A model generated the notes under the pieces. It was given only the letters and a program-made list of their open reading frames with translations. It was not told the DNA's origin and did no database searches. The position numbers and the translations under genes are program-made. A stretch of 64,000 nucleotides of DNA from Chenopodium formosanum (lineage: Eukaryota; Streptophyta; Magnoliopsida; Caryophyllales; Amaranthaceae): positions 9,114,001 through 9,178,000 of the forward strand of contig CM044880.1 of assembly GCA_024500155.1 (NCBI GenBank), given 5' to 3'. Shown piece by piece: positions 12,709 to 23,097 of the stretch (position 1 is its first letter; each line of letters begins with the position of its first letter).

Positions 12709-14489
12709 GTGTTTTTTGAGGACATTTTCCCCGTGAAAGTAGAAAACATTAGAATGATGGAGAATGTTGGTTCCTCTTATAGTGAGTCCTTAGGAAAAAA
12801 TGACGAGTTTGAGTATGAACCAGAGATTAGAAGAAGTAAAAGAACTAGATTTGAGAAGAGTTTTGGCTCTGACTTTATTACTTCTTTCTTATTTGAGGAT
12901 TATGGTAGCATTGATGATGATCTTATGTCTGTTTATATTATTGAAGATGACCCTAAAACTTATGAAGAAGCAATGAGATATGTCGATGCTATACACTGGA
13001 AAGAGGCTATTAATTGTGAACTCGAGTCTATTATGTCTAACCACACTTGGGAATTAGTTGATTTGCCTCGTGGTTTTGTACCCTTACAATGCAAATGGAT
13101 CTTTAAGAAGAAGTTAAGACCAGATGGAAGCATAGAAAGATTTAAAGCTAGACTTGTGGTAAAAGGATTTACCCAAAAGGAGGGACTAGATTACTTTGAT
13201 ACTTATTCTCCGGTCACAAAGATTGCTTCTATTAGGGTGTTACTTGCTATTGCTTCTATTTATAATTTGCATGTGCATCAAATGGATGTTAAAACGACAT
13301 TTTTAAATGGTGATCTTCATGAGGAAATTTATATGCGTCACCTGAGGGGTTTGTTGTGCTTGGTCAAGAACATAAAGTATGTAGATTAGTCAAGTCTTTG
13401 TATGGTCTTAAACAAGCCCCTAAGCAATGGCATGAGAAATTTGATAGTGTTGTTCACATGCATGGTTTTCGTTCTTGTGATGCCGATTCTTGTATTTATG
13501 TGAAATCTGATGATAGTGGTTGTGTCATTATAGCTTTGTATGTTGATGATATGCTTATTTTTGGCACTAGTTTAAGTGTTATTGATACCACTAAGAAATT
13601 GCTTAAGTCTTCTTTTGACATGAAAGACCTAGGGGAGGCTAACTTCATTTTGGGAGTGAAAGTTGAAAGAACCCATGCTGGATTTAAACTGAACCAAACT
13701 CATTATGTGGAAAAAATCCTTAAAAAGTTTAGTTATATTGATGTAGAACCAGTTTCGACTCCGTATGACCCTAGTGTTCATTTAAAGAAAAACCTTAGCT
13801 TTGCTATGGATCAAACCATGTATGCTAAGATTCTTGGGAGTGTCATGTTTTTGATGAATTATTCTCGTCCTGATATTGCATTTTCTGTTAGTAGGCTTAG
13901 CAGATACACACACAATCCTAGCCAAGAGCATTGGAATGCATTAATACGTTTACTGAAATATTTAAAGGGCACAATGCATTATGGTTTATTCTTTAATAGT
14001 TATCCCCCTGTTATGGAGGGGTATTGTGATGCTAATTGGGTTTCGGAGAGTGATGATATACACTCTACCGGTGGCTATATTTTTACCTTGGCAGGAGCTG
14101 CTGTATCTTGGAAATCTTCCAAGCAAACATGCATTGCTAAGTCAACAATGGAGTCAGAATTGGTAGCGTTGGAGTTAGCTGGTCGTGAAGCTGAGTGGCT
14201 AAGAAATTTATTAGCTGACATTCCATTTTGGGAGAAACCAGTCCCATCTATCTTCCTCCATTGTGACTCGCAAGCTGTCATTCACATTGCTAAGAATAAG
14301 GCCTACAATGGAAAAAGTAGGCATATATGGCTAAGACATAAGGTTATTTGTAACTTACAAGACCAAGGTGTAATCTCTCTGGACTATGTAAAGTCAGAGA
14401 GAAGTATTGCGGATCCGTTAACCAAAGCTTTAAATAGGAAACTATTTTCAGAGCATGCTAAAGGGATGAGATTGAGTCCACCTATGTAG
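12709..14489 (+). pseudogene. Copia reverse transcriptase and RNase H, copy 1
   Basis: Two overlapping frames. The first covers the integrase-RT linker and RT start (WIFKKKLRPDGSIERFKARL, MDVKTTFLNGDLHEEIYM). A frameshift near 13338, where one base seems missing in CGTCACCTGAGG, moves the frame to 13356-14489. That frame carries SLYGLKQAP, the catalytic YVDDM box near 13540, and RNase H motifs (CDANW, MESELVALELAGREAEW, HCDSQAVIHIA, DPLTKAL). The same frameshift is present in copy 2, so it predates the duplication or was transmitted. Confidence 0.87.
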
Positions 14490-14928
14490 ACACCAATGAT
14501 GGATATCCAACTTGGAATATCAAGTTCAATGGGTCAAACGAAGTCAAATGGTGAATACTTTGAAGAATAATAAGTGTTAATTTTATGAGCACTTTTGTAT
14601 GTTATGTCCCTTAGCTTTGCATATACTGTTGTAGTTGAGGTTGGATGTTATATCCTTAATGAGTTTCATAGCCCAAGTTTGGGTGGTGTGAGCAGTACAC
14701 ACTTGATGAAACTCACCTACGTGATTGTGGGGGTTAGCCACCTCCTATGAGAGTAATGGTGGACTTACTCTCTAGAGCGATCATGAGACTAGGGTATGTT
14801 GTGGCTATATTGTGCGCGAGAACCGTCTTTGTCTCTTCTTAAAAAACGTCAGGTTCAAGACTTAGTTCACCTGATTGGTTTTAAATTAATTTCAAAATTT
14901 GATTCAAAGTTTGGACCAAGTGGGGGAT

Positions 14929-15478
14929 TGTTGGAGATGTGCTCCAAACTTTCAATTAGAATTATAGTGCTCATAATTGATAATTATTCCCTTGGCCAAA
15001 CGTTACCACATTTACTTGTAAGATATTATCAGTTATAATCTTACAAATAATATGTTAGCTGTTACAAAATTAAGAGTTTATTGTCAAATAATTTTTCAGT
15101 TACAAAACTCTTAATTTTCTTATTAATTTTAACGTTTCTTTTACTGGTTATAAAAACCAAGTTTTTCCTTTCAAGTGGGTGTGGAAAAAGTAGTCTTCTA
15201 CCTACCTCTAAAATATGATAGTAGTACTTATATTCTCTTTTTAAATAGTATCTTGTCTAAAATTGTCCTAAGATCTTAGCCAACAAAGACGGTTCTCACT
15301 CCGCCCATTGGAGTGTTCCTTTGCCGACGGAGGAGGTGTTAACCCTTGGGTCAGAACCCGTAGTCCAGCCGCACCGTAGTGGGGTTTTTTTTTCTGACTT
15401 AGGGCAGTGACTCGTCAAGGCACCTCAATTGATCCGACAAAGAGATAAGTTGTTCCAAATTATTGTTTATTTCCTTCA
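14929..15478 (+). repeat. Copia LTR B (middle LTR, shared)
   Basis: TGTTGGAGATGTGCTCC to TTTCCTTCA, 550 bp. It lies directly between the polypurine tract of copy 1 and the gag remnant of copy 2, so one LTR serves two tandem internal regions. It has private changes not in A or C (for example GAGATGTGC, ACTTGTAAG). Confidence 0.9.
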
Positions 15479-15498
15479 ATCTAAGTTAAAAAAACAAA

Positions 15499-16214
15499 TT
15501 GTTTACTCAAAATCAGTTGAGGCATAAAAAGAAGGATATGAAGCTTCAGGAGCTTATTAGACATATCAAAATTGAAGATGCCAACAGGAACCGAGACAAG
15601 GATAAGGTTGTCACCCTATCCCCTTCTGTTAAAGCTAACATTGCTGAATATAAAACTGCAGGTGGCTTTAGCAAGAATAATGTTGGTATGAACAAGCCCT
15701 TAAATAACCAACATGGTCCCGGAGGCAACAAACGCAAACGCATTGCAGGTGATTGTTGGTGGTGTCACAAGCCCGGTTATCCAGCTGCCTTATGTCAAGC
15801 TAGGATCAACCATGAAAAGAAGTCTCAAAGCCAGCAAAATGACAAGAGCAATAAAGGCAACCAAAGAGGTAACTTCAGATGTAACAAGAAAGGCCACTAT
15901 CAAAGAAATAACAAAGGCAAGGTTGAAGCTAATGTAGCGGGAATGGAAGATGAGGAGATCATAACTGCTGTGGTCTCTGAAGTAAATCTTGCTAGAAACT
16001 TAGTAGAGTGGATCGTGGAAACCCGTGCTACTCGTCATATTTGTACCAACAAGGAGTTCTTTAAGGAGATGAATGATGCAAAGGATGGAGAGTACGTGTT
16101 CTTGGGCAACTCCAGCAAGGTTCAAGTCCTTGGCTATGGAAAGGTTCACCTTAAACTCACATCTGGAAAAGTTTTAGCTTTAGAAAATGTTCTTTATGTT
16201 CCTGATGTGCGTAG
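15499..16214 (+). pseudogene. Copia gag C-terminus and protease, copy 2
   Basis: Parallel to 5277-5996. The zinc knuckle reads CWWCHKPGYPAALC, with Tyr in place of the metal-binding His, and the protease motif reads WIVETRATRH in place of WIVDTGATRH, so catalytic Asp and Gly are both lost. The frame is interrupted at CGTAG (16210-16214) by a solo LTR. Confidence 0.85.
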
Positions 16215-17608
16215 TGACAGGGTAAAGTCGTATCCCCTAATCAAAAGTAAATACCTAAGTCCTCTAACTAAAGTAGATAGGGAAGTAGGGTCGAACTCCA
16301 CAGGGAAACAAGTCTTTTTACTCTTAATTATTTATTATAATCTAAATTATCTAAGTAACCAATATTTTTGGGAATAAATTCTATACTACGAAGAATAAGT
16401 TTAGGGAGAAAAGAAACAATAATAAGAAAACCTAGGGTCACAAGTTCACCAATAATTAATATTCCGGGATAAAACATAATAATTAATAATTAACACTGCA
16501 CAAATAACATGATTAACAGGTTCTCACAATTTATTAATCAACATAGATCTAACAGGCTTTCGCAATTTACTAGATCTAAGTTCCTATTGAAAACAGCCTT
16601 TAATAATAAATTAACATCTGCTCAATTCATCAATTCAATATTGCTAAACATTCACAACCAAATTGCATCTGCTCGATTCATAATCTAATTGCAAAGAATT
16701 AAAACAATTCAATAAGAAATTATCATGCAATACCAATAATCAATAATAAAAAATTATCCCTTAATATTAATTATGGATCCCCATAAACCCTAGAATGAAA
16801 CTACTCACACATAATCATAACTAAACTAATCAAATAAATAAAACAAAACATAATCAAAGAAGTAAATGAAATAGATGAAATTAAAGGAGAAGAAATTGTT
16901 ACCAAAGGAAATCTATCTGAATTAATGGAAGTAATTAAGAACAAGAGTTGAAAGAGAATTTAAGAGAGAGAAATATCCTAAGTAGAGAGAGAAAATCTAA
17001 AAAAGAAAGTAAACTAAAATTACGTACATAATTCGTATTTAAACATCCCTCAAAACAAAAATTAAACTAATTTAAACTAATCAAGTCTGATAAAAACACG
17101 CGCCCGATCGGGCTAGAGGCCGCCCGATCGGGCGCGCCTTTTTCTTCGCGCTTCTTCTCAACAGCGTCGCCCGATCGAGCTAGATGCTCGCACAATCGGG
17201 CGTGCTATAGGCCACACATCAGCACCATGCATGCCGCGCCCGATCGGGCCCTTGCTTCACTTCGAGGCTCGGACTTCGATTGGGCTTGATTCCTCGGCCC
17301 AATCTGGATTTTCTCTTCGGGTCTTGAATACTCGGTCTTAATACCTCGGAATCTCGATTACCGAGCCCTTAATCACCGGCTCGATGACTCTAACTGGCCT
17401 TGGGCTTCAAGGATGGTCGTGCTCTTCTAATTTCCGTAGTCGCTCCATGAAAAACCTGAGAAAATGCTCCAAAGGTGCAATTCCCTACAAAACTCAACAA
17501 AGACTACGAAAACACCAATTAGCAATAAAAGTGGCTCGAATGAGCCAAAAACACTACTAATTATGACCAAGGGACGGGGGTAAATTAATATATAAAATGG
17601 ACATATCA
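16215..17608 (-). mobile_element. Solo LTR of a second LTR-retrotransposon family
   Basis: 1,394 bp with TG...CA ends and a perfect 5-bp TSD CGTAG (16210-16214 and 17609-17613). Read on the minus strand it starts TGATATGTCCATTTTATA and carries a TTTAAATACG TATA-like box near 17038. A cluster of GCCCGATCGGGC palindromes lies at about 17100-17250. No internal coding sequence is present. Confidence 0.87.
17098..17250. repeat. GCCCGATCGGGC palindrome cluster
   Basis: Several exact or near-exact copies of the self-complementary word GCCCGATCGGGC, separated by TAGAGGC-like spacers and flanked by AT-rich DNA. It is inside the minus-strand solo LTR, next to its TATA-like box. Confidence 0.75.
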
Positions 17609-17613
17609 CGTAG

Positions 17614-18109
17614 AAATTTAATATCTGGTGCTTTGCTTAATAAGGCTGGTGTTAAACTCACCTTTGAGTCTGATAAATTAGTCTTGACTAGGAGTGGTAA
17701 CTTTATTGGAAAAGGTTTTTGTAATGCTGGTTTGTTTGTACTTGATGTTGAAATAAATGCATGTTCTTTTGCTTATTTTGTTGAGTCATCTATTGATTTA
17801 TGGCATTCTAGACTTGTTCATGTGAACACTAATTCCATTAAAAGGATGAAAAAACTGAGTCTTTTGCCTGATTTGAACACCAAAAATGACATGAAAAAAT
17901 GCCAGGTTTGTGTAGAAGCAAAACACCCAAAGAAACCATTTAGAAGTGTGACTGAGAGAGAGTCCCAAGTTTTAGAATTGGTACATACTGACCTAGCTGA
18001 TTTTAAAAATTGTCTTAGCAAAGGGGGAAAGAAATATTATATCACCTTTGTTGATGACTGCTCTAGATACACTAAAGTTTACCTTTTGAGGAGTAAAGCT
18101 GAGGCAGAG
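17614..18109 (+). pseudogene. Copia pre-integrase and integrase start, copy 2
   Basis: Continues the copia frame after the solo LTR: RNLISGALLNKAGV, LWHSRLVHVN, CQVCVEAK, VHTDLADF, ITFVDDCSRYTKVYLL. It is cut at GAGGCAGAG by the inverted LTR fragment. About 60 bp of integrase present in copy 1 (10502-10562) is missing here. Confidence 0.83.
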
Positions 18110-19889
18110 ATTGAACCTGCCCTAATAATAGGCTTCTACTTTATTCTGATTGTATTCTTGTGCGCTTTTCGACTAACATGCAATCAATAGGATTAACCTA
18201 AACCTGTTTATCTATGTTGGTTGAATATTAATGCACAAACAAAACTATTATTGGCGATCAGTTGAATTATAATCACATTAACCCTAAACAAGATTATTAA
18301 TTATCTTATTAAGCGTGATTACAAGTACCAATTTCATTTAAACATGCAACAAAAGGTGTGATCAAACAATAACAATAAATATCAAGCAACATAATAAATA
18401 ATCATCATAATAATAATCATGAATAATAATTATAATAACAATAATATCATCATAAATAAAATAATCATCATCAAAATAATAATAATAATAATAATAATAT
18501 TCATAATCATCATAAATTATAACAATTATAATCATAATCATGTTCATGTTAATATTAAAGCATAATAATAGCAAGATCCTAGGCATGATACTAACAAGAT
18601 TAATAACAAACCCTAGCATGTCACTAAGCAATAAAAATCAAATCTTTAACCCTAACATGATACTAACAATCACAAATATTAGGAAGAACATAGGAAACAT
18701 CGTAACAATCATATTTTATATTAAAATTACCCTAGACATGATACTAGGAATATCATAATAACAATTTAAACATGATTTCTACTTCATAATATCAATTAAA
18801 ACCATTAAAACACTTACTTCGATGCCTCGTACCTCTTTCTAATAACAAAATACACACGTTAGTAACTTCAAGGAAAATAATAAACAAACAATTAAATTAA
18901 ATAATTGAAAGAGAGATTTGGGACCAAACCCTCAGAAATTAAAACCTTTCACGTCTAGAGCGAAGGCAACTTCGAATATGGTTAGGTGTTTATAAATCTT
19001 GCGAATGCGAAATTTTGTATGCAAAAGATTAGTTTAGAAAAGAGAAAGAGAAATAATTGACGAATGAGAAGAGAATGAGAGAATTAATGATTGCGAATGA
19101 AAACTGATTGTAGGTGAATATGGATGAATGTTGATGAGAATTGGTTTTAAAATAAGAATTGATGAAATCTGGTTATCCATAACGGAGTTTTAATACGTTA
19201 TTTATAGAGAAAATCAGCCAAAAAGATAAAATTAACAAAATAGAGTCTGGCGCACGCAAAACGAGATTGGCGCCAGCCATTGGCGCCAGGCGCCAATGCC
19301 TGGCGTTAGGCGTCAATCCTGTTTTTGACGCGTTTTCTAAAATCAGATAAATTTAACCGTACAGGAGGATAAAATCGTATCTTTTCCTCAAAAATGTTCT
19401 TTGATTTTAATTAAAACTCTGAAAAGTCAACAAAAGTCAATTTATCAATGCTAATTGAATTAGGAATGAAAAGAACCTTCTAGAAGAATCTAGAAAACTA
19501 AAACCATTCCTAATTGCATTAGGAATGATAAATCATATAAGGCCCTCACATAGATCATTGGGCCGCATATAAGGCTCAAATCGGGCCCAGTTTAGTAAAT
19601 TGGCCATAACTTCCTCAATATTCATCGAAATTGGGCTTATAATATATCGTTGGAAAGCTCTTGTCAAACCCCGTCCAACTACACTACTATTGGACCCATA
19701 TAATGGACAAACCAAACTGGATTGGCTGTTTTCTTAAAATAAGTTTTCAAAAACAGAGAGAAGAGAAAAGAAATTAAAACTATCCGCAACACTAAATTTT
19801 CCGCACTTTCACTTCATTCGATTATGATTCGACGCGAAAGGTACTCATCACTGGGTTTGGTTTTGGGGAGACACAAATGGGTGTCTACA
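18110..19889 (-). mobile_element. Inverted, 3'-truncated Ogre/Tat-like LTR
   Basis: Same family as 6389-10405 but in opposite orientation: the right edge is the complement of TGTAGACACCCATTTG. The other end lacks about 250 bp and the terminal CCCTACA. There is no TSD and adjacent copia sequence is gone, so insertion was followed by a deletion removing both the LTR end and target DNA. It includes the complement of the TATA box (near 19200) and a short GGCGCC cluster near 19250-19320. Confidence 0.83.
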
Positions 19890-22100
19890 TAAGGTCAGAT
19901 CGAGGTGGAGAGTATGGTACTGATACTCTTACTGAGTTCTGTGAAAAGAATGGCATTATTCATGAAGTTTCTGCTCCTTATACTCCAGAACATAATGGGA
20001 TAGCTGAGAGGAAGAATAGAACACTTAAGGAAATGATGAATGACATGTTAATTTATTCTGGTCTACCTGACTTTATGTGGGGGGGAAGATGTTCTTTCAG
20101 CTTGTTATGTGCTAAACAGAGTTACACCATTTGAAATTTGGAAAGGTTACCCACCGAATTTAAGGTTTATGAAAGTGTGGGGGTGTCTTGCCAAGGTAGC
20201 TTTACCTAGTTTTAAAAGGAGTAAGATTGGGTCTAAAACTGTTGATTCTTTTTTTTTTTGGGGATATGCCTCTAATAGTGCAGCTTATCGTTCTATGATT
20301 AAAGAAGAGAATTCTAGTTCTTATGGTCCCATTATTGAATCTAGAGATGCTGTGTTTTTTGAGGACATTTTCCCCGTGAAAGTAGAAAACATTAGAATGA
20401 TGGAGAATGTTGGTTCCTCTTATAGTGAGTCCTTAGGAAAAAATGACGAGTTTGAGTATGAACCAGAGATTAGAAGAAGTAAAAGAACTAGATTTGAGAA
20501 GAGTTTTGGCCCTGACTTTATTACTTCTTTCTTATTTGAGGATTATGGTAGCATTGATGATGATCTTATGTCTGTTTATATTATTGAAGATGACTCTAAA
20601 ACTTATGAAGAAGCAATGAGATATGTCGATGCTATACACTGGAAAGAGGCTATTAATAGTGAACTCGAGTCTATTAGGTCTAACCACACTGGGAGTTAGT
20701 TGATTTGCCTCGTGGTTTTGTACCCTTACAATACAAATGGATCTTTAAGAAGAAGTTAAGACCAGATGGAAGCATAGAAAGATTTAAAGCTAGACTTGTG
20801 GTAAAAGGATTTACCCAAAAGAAGGGACTAGATTACTTTGATACTTATTCTCCGGTCACAAAGATTGCTTCTATTAGGGTGTTACTTGCTATTGCTTCTA
20901 TTTATAATTTGCATGTGCATCAAATGGATGTTAAAACGACATTTTTAAATGGTGATCTTCATGAGGAAATTTATATGCGTCACCTGAGGGGTTTGTTGTG
21001 CCTGGTCAAGAACATAAAGTATGTAGATTAGTCAAGTCTTTGTATGGCCTTAAACAAGCCCCTAAGCAATGACATGAGAAATTTGATAGTGTTGTTCACA
21101 TGCATGGTTTTCGTTCTTGTGATGCCGATTCATGTATTTATGTGAAATCTGATGATAGTGGTTGTGTCATTATATCTTTGTATGTTGATGATATGCTTAT
21201 TTTTGGCACTAGTTTAAGTGTTATTGATACCACTAAGAAATTGCTTGAGTTTTCTTTTGACATGAAAGACCTAGGGGAGGCTAACTTCATTTTGGGAGTG
21301 AAAGTTGAAAGAACCCATGCTGGATTTAAACTGAACCAAACTCATTATGTGGAAAAAATCCTTAAAAAGTTTGGTTATTTTGATGTAGAACCAGTTTCGA
21401 CTCCGTATGACCCTAGTGTCCATTTAAAGAAAAACCTTAGCTTTGCTATGGATCAAACCATGTATGCTAAGATTCTTGGGAGTGTCATGTTTTTGATGAA
21501 TTATTCTCGTCCTGATATTGCATTTTCTGTTAGTAGGCTTAGCAGATACACACACAATCCTAGCCAAGAGCATTGGAATGCATTAATACGTTTACTGAAA
21601 TATTTAAAGGGCACTATGCATTATGGTTTATTCTTTAATAGTTATCCTCCTGTTATGGAGGGGTATTGTGATGCTAATTGGGTTTCGGAGAGTGATGATA
21701 TACACTCTACCAGTGGCTATATTTTTACCTTGGCAGGAGCTGCTGTATCTTGGAAGTCTTCCAAGCAACATGCATTGCTAAGTCAACAATGGAGTCAGAT
21801 TTGGTAGCGTTGGAGTTAGCTGGTCGTGAAGCTGAGTGGCTAAGAAATTTATTAGCTGACATTCCATTTTGGGAGAAACCAGTCCCATCTATCTTCCTCC
21901 ATTGTGACTCGCAAGTTGTCATTCACATTGCTAAGAATAAGGCCTAAAATGGAAAAAGTAGGCATATATGGCTAAGACATAAGGTTATTTGTAACTTACA
22001 AGACCAAGGTGTAATCTCTCTGGACTAGTTAACCAAAGCTTTAAATAGGAAACTAGTTTCAGAGCATGCTAAAGGGATGAGATTGAGTCCACCTATGTAG
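19890..22100 (+). pseudogene. Copia integrase end, reverse transcriptase and RNase H, copy 2
   Basis: Degenerate continuation in several frames: DRGGEYGTDTL and HNGIAERKNRT (19893-20030), integrase C-terminus from 20109, RT start (20705-21031) with the same CGTCACCTGAGG frameshift as copy 1, YVDDM box (near 21180), and RNase H (CDANW near 21670). There is a premature stop near 20696, another near 21068, a frameshift near 21770, and a 32-bp-class deletion near 22026 compared with copy 1. Confidence 0.85.
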
Positions 22101-22539
22101 ACACCAATGATGGATATCCAACTTGGAATATCAAGTTCAATGGGTCAAACGAAGTCAATTGGTGAATACTTTGAAGAATAATAAGTGTTAGTTTTATGAG
22201 CACTTTTGTATGTTATGTCCCTTAGCTTTGCATATACTGTTGTAGTTGAGGTTGGATGTTATATCCTTAATGAGTATCATAGCCCAAGTTTGGGTGGTGT
22301 GAGCAGTACACACTTGATGAAACTCACCTACGTAATTGTGGGGGCTAGCCACCTCCTATGAGAGTAATGGTGGACTTACTCTCTAGAGCGATCATGAGAC
22401 TAGGGTATGTTGTGGCTAGATTGTGCGCGAGAACCGTCTTTGTCTCTTCTTAAAAAACGTCAGGTTCAAGACTTAGTTCACCTGATTGGTTTAAAATTAA
22501 TTTCAAAATTTGATTCAAAGTTTGGACCAAGTGGGGGAT

Positions 22540-23088
22540 TGTTGGAGATTTGCTCCAAACTTTCAATTAGAATTATAGTGCTCATAATTGATAACTATTC
22601 CCTTGGCCAAACGTTACCACATTTACTAGTAAGATATTATCACTTATAATCTTACAAATAATATGTTAGCTGTTACAAAATTAAGAGTTTATTGCCAAAT
22701 AATTTTTCAGTTACAAAACTCTTAATTTTCTTATTAATTTTAACGTTTCTTTTACGGTTATAAAAACCAAGTTTTTCCTTTCAAGTGGGTGTGGAAAAAG
22801 TAGTCTTCTACCTACCTCTAAAATATGATAGTAGTACTTATATTCTCTTTTTAAATAGTATCTTGTCTAAAATTGTCCCAAGATCTTAGCCAACAAAGAC
22901 GGTTCTCACTCCGCCCATTGGAGTGTGCCTTTGCCGACGGAGGAGGTGTTAACCCTGGGGTCAGAACCCGTAGTCCAGCCGCCCCGTAGTGGGGTTTTTT
23001 TTTCTGACTTAGGGCAGTGACTCGTCAAGGCACCTCAATTGATCCGACAAAGAGATAAGTTGTTCCAAGTTATTGTTTATTTCCTTCA
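22540..23088 (+). repeat. Copia LTR C, directly upstream of a kinase gene
   Basis: 549 bp, TGTTGGAGATTTGCTCC to TTTCCTTCA. It shares several derived bases with LTR B (TTCTCTTTTTAAATAG, CCGCCCATTGG). Its last base lies 9 bp before the ATG of the DUF26-kinase gene, so any transcript from this LTR promoter would run into that coding region. Confidence 0.9.
22758..22768 (+). promoter_or_regulatory. TATA-like box in LTR C
   Basis: TTATAAAAACC, at the position expected for an LTR promoter. It is about 330 bp upstream of the ATG at 23098 and in the same orientation. Whether it drives the kinase gene is inference. Confidence 0.5.
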
Positions 23089-23097
23089 TAAGCAACC

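Larger units (their letters stand above)
5256..14928 (+). mobile_element. Ty1/copia internal region, copy 1, with nested insertions
   Basis: Defective copia internal region between LTR A and LTR B. Domain order (zinc knuckle, protease, integrase, RT, RNase H) is typical of Ty1/copia, and the residues resemble the TNT1/Tork group. The normal primer-binding site (TGGTATCAGAGC type) and the N-terminal half of gag are missing: reading frame starts only about 20 bp after the LTR. Host sequence is interrupted by a 4-kb nested solo LTR pair (6389-10405) and a hAT element (11023-12700). A polypurine tract AGTGGGGGA ends at 14927, directly before LTR B. Frameshifts leave it non-autonomous. Confidence 0.9.
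15479..22539 (+). mobile_element. Ty1/copia internal region, copy 2, with nested insertions
   Basis: The same truncated internal region as copy 1, with the same missing primer-binding site and gag start, followed by zinc knuckle, protease, integrase, RT and RNase H remnants, and a polypurine tract AGTGGGGGA ending at 22538. It carries different nested insertions: a solo LTR at 16215-17608 and an inverted truncated LTR at 18110-19889. Extra lesions include a stop in place of Trp (TGA in CAATGACATGAG near 21068), frameshifts near 21770, and a small deletion near 22026. Confidence 0.9.

Noticed and set aside
7500..17250. GC palindrome clusters as CRISPR-like or operator arrays
   Set aside because: They are degenerate, lie inside plant LTRs, and lack regular unique spacers.
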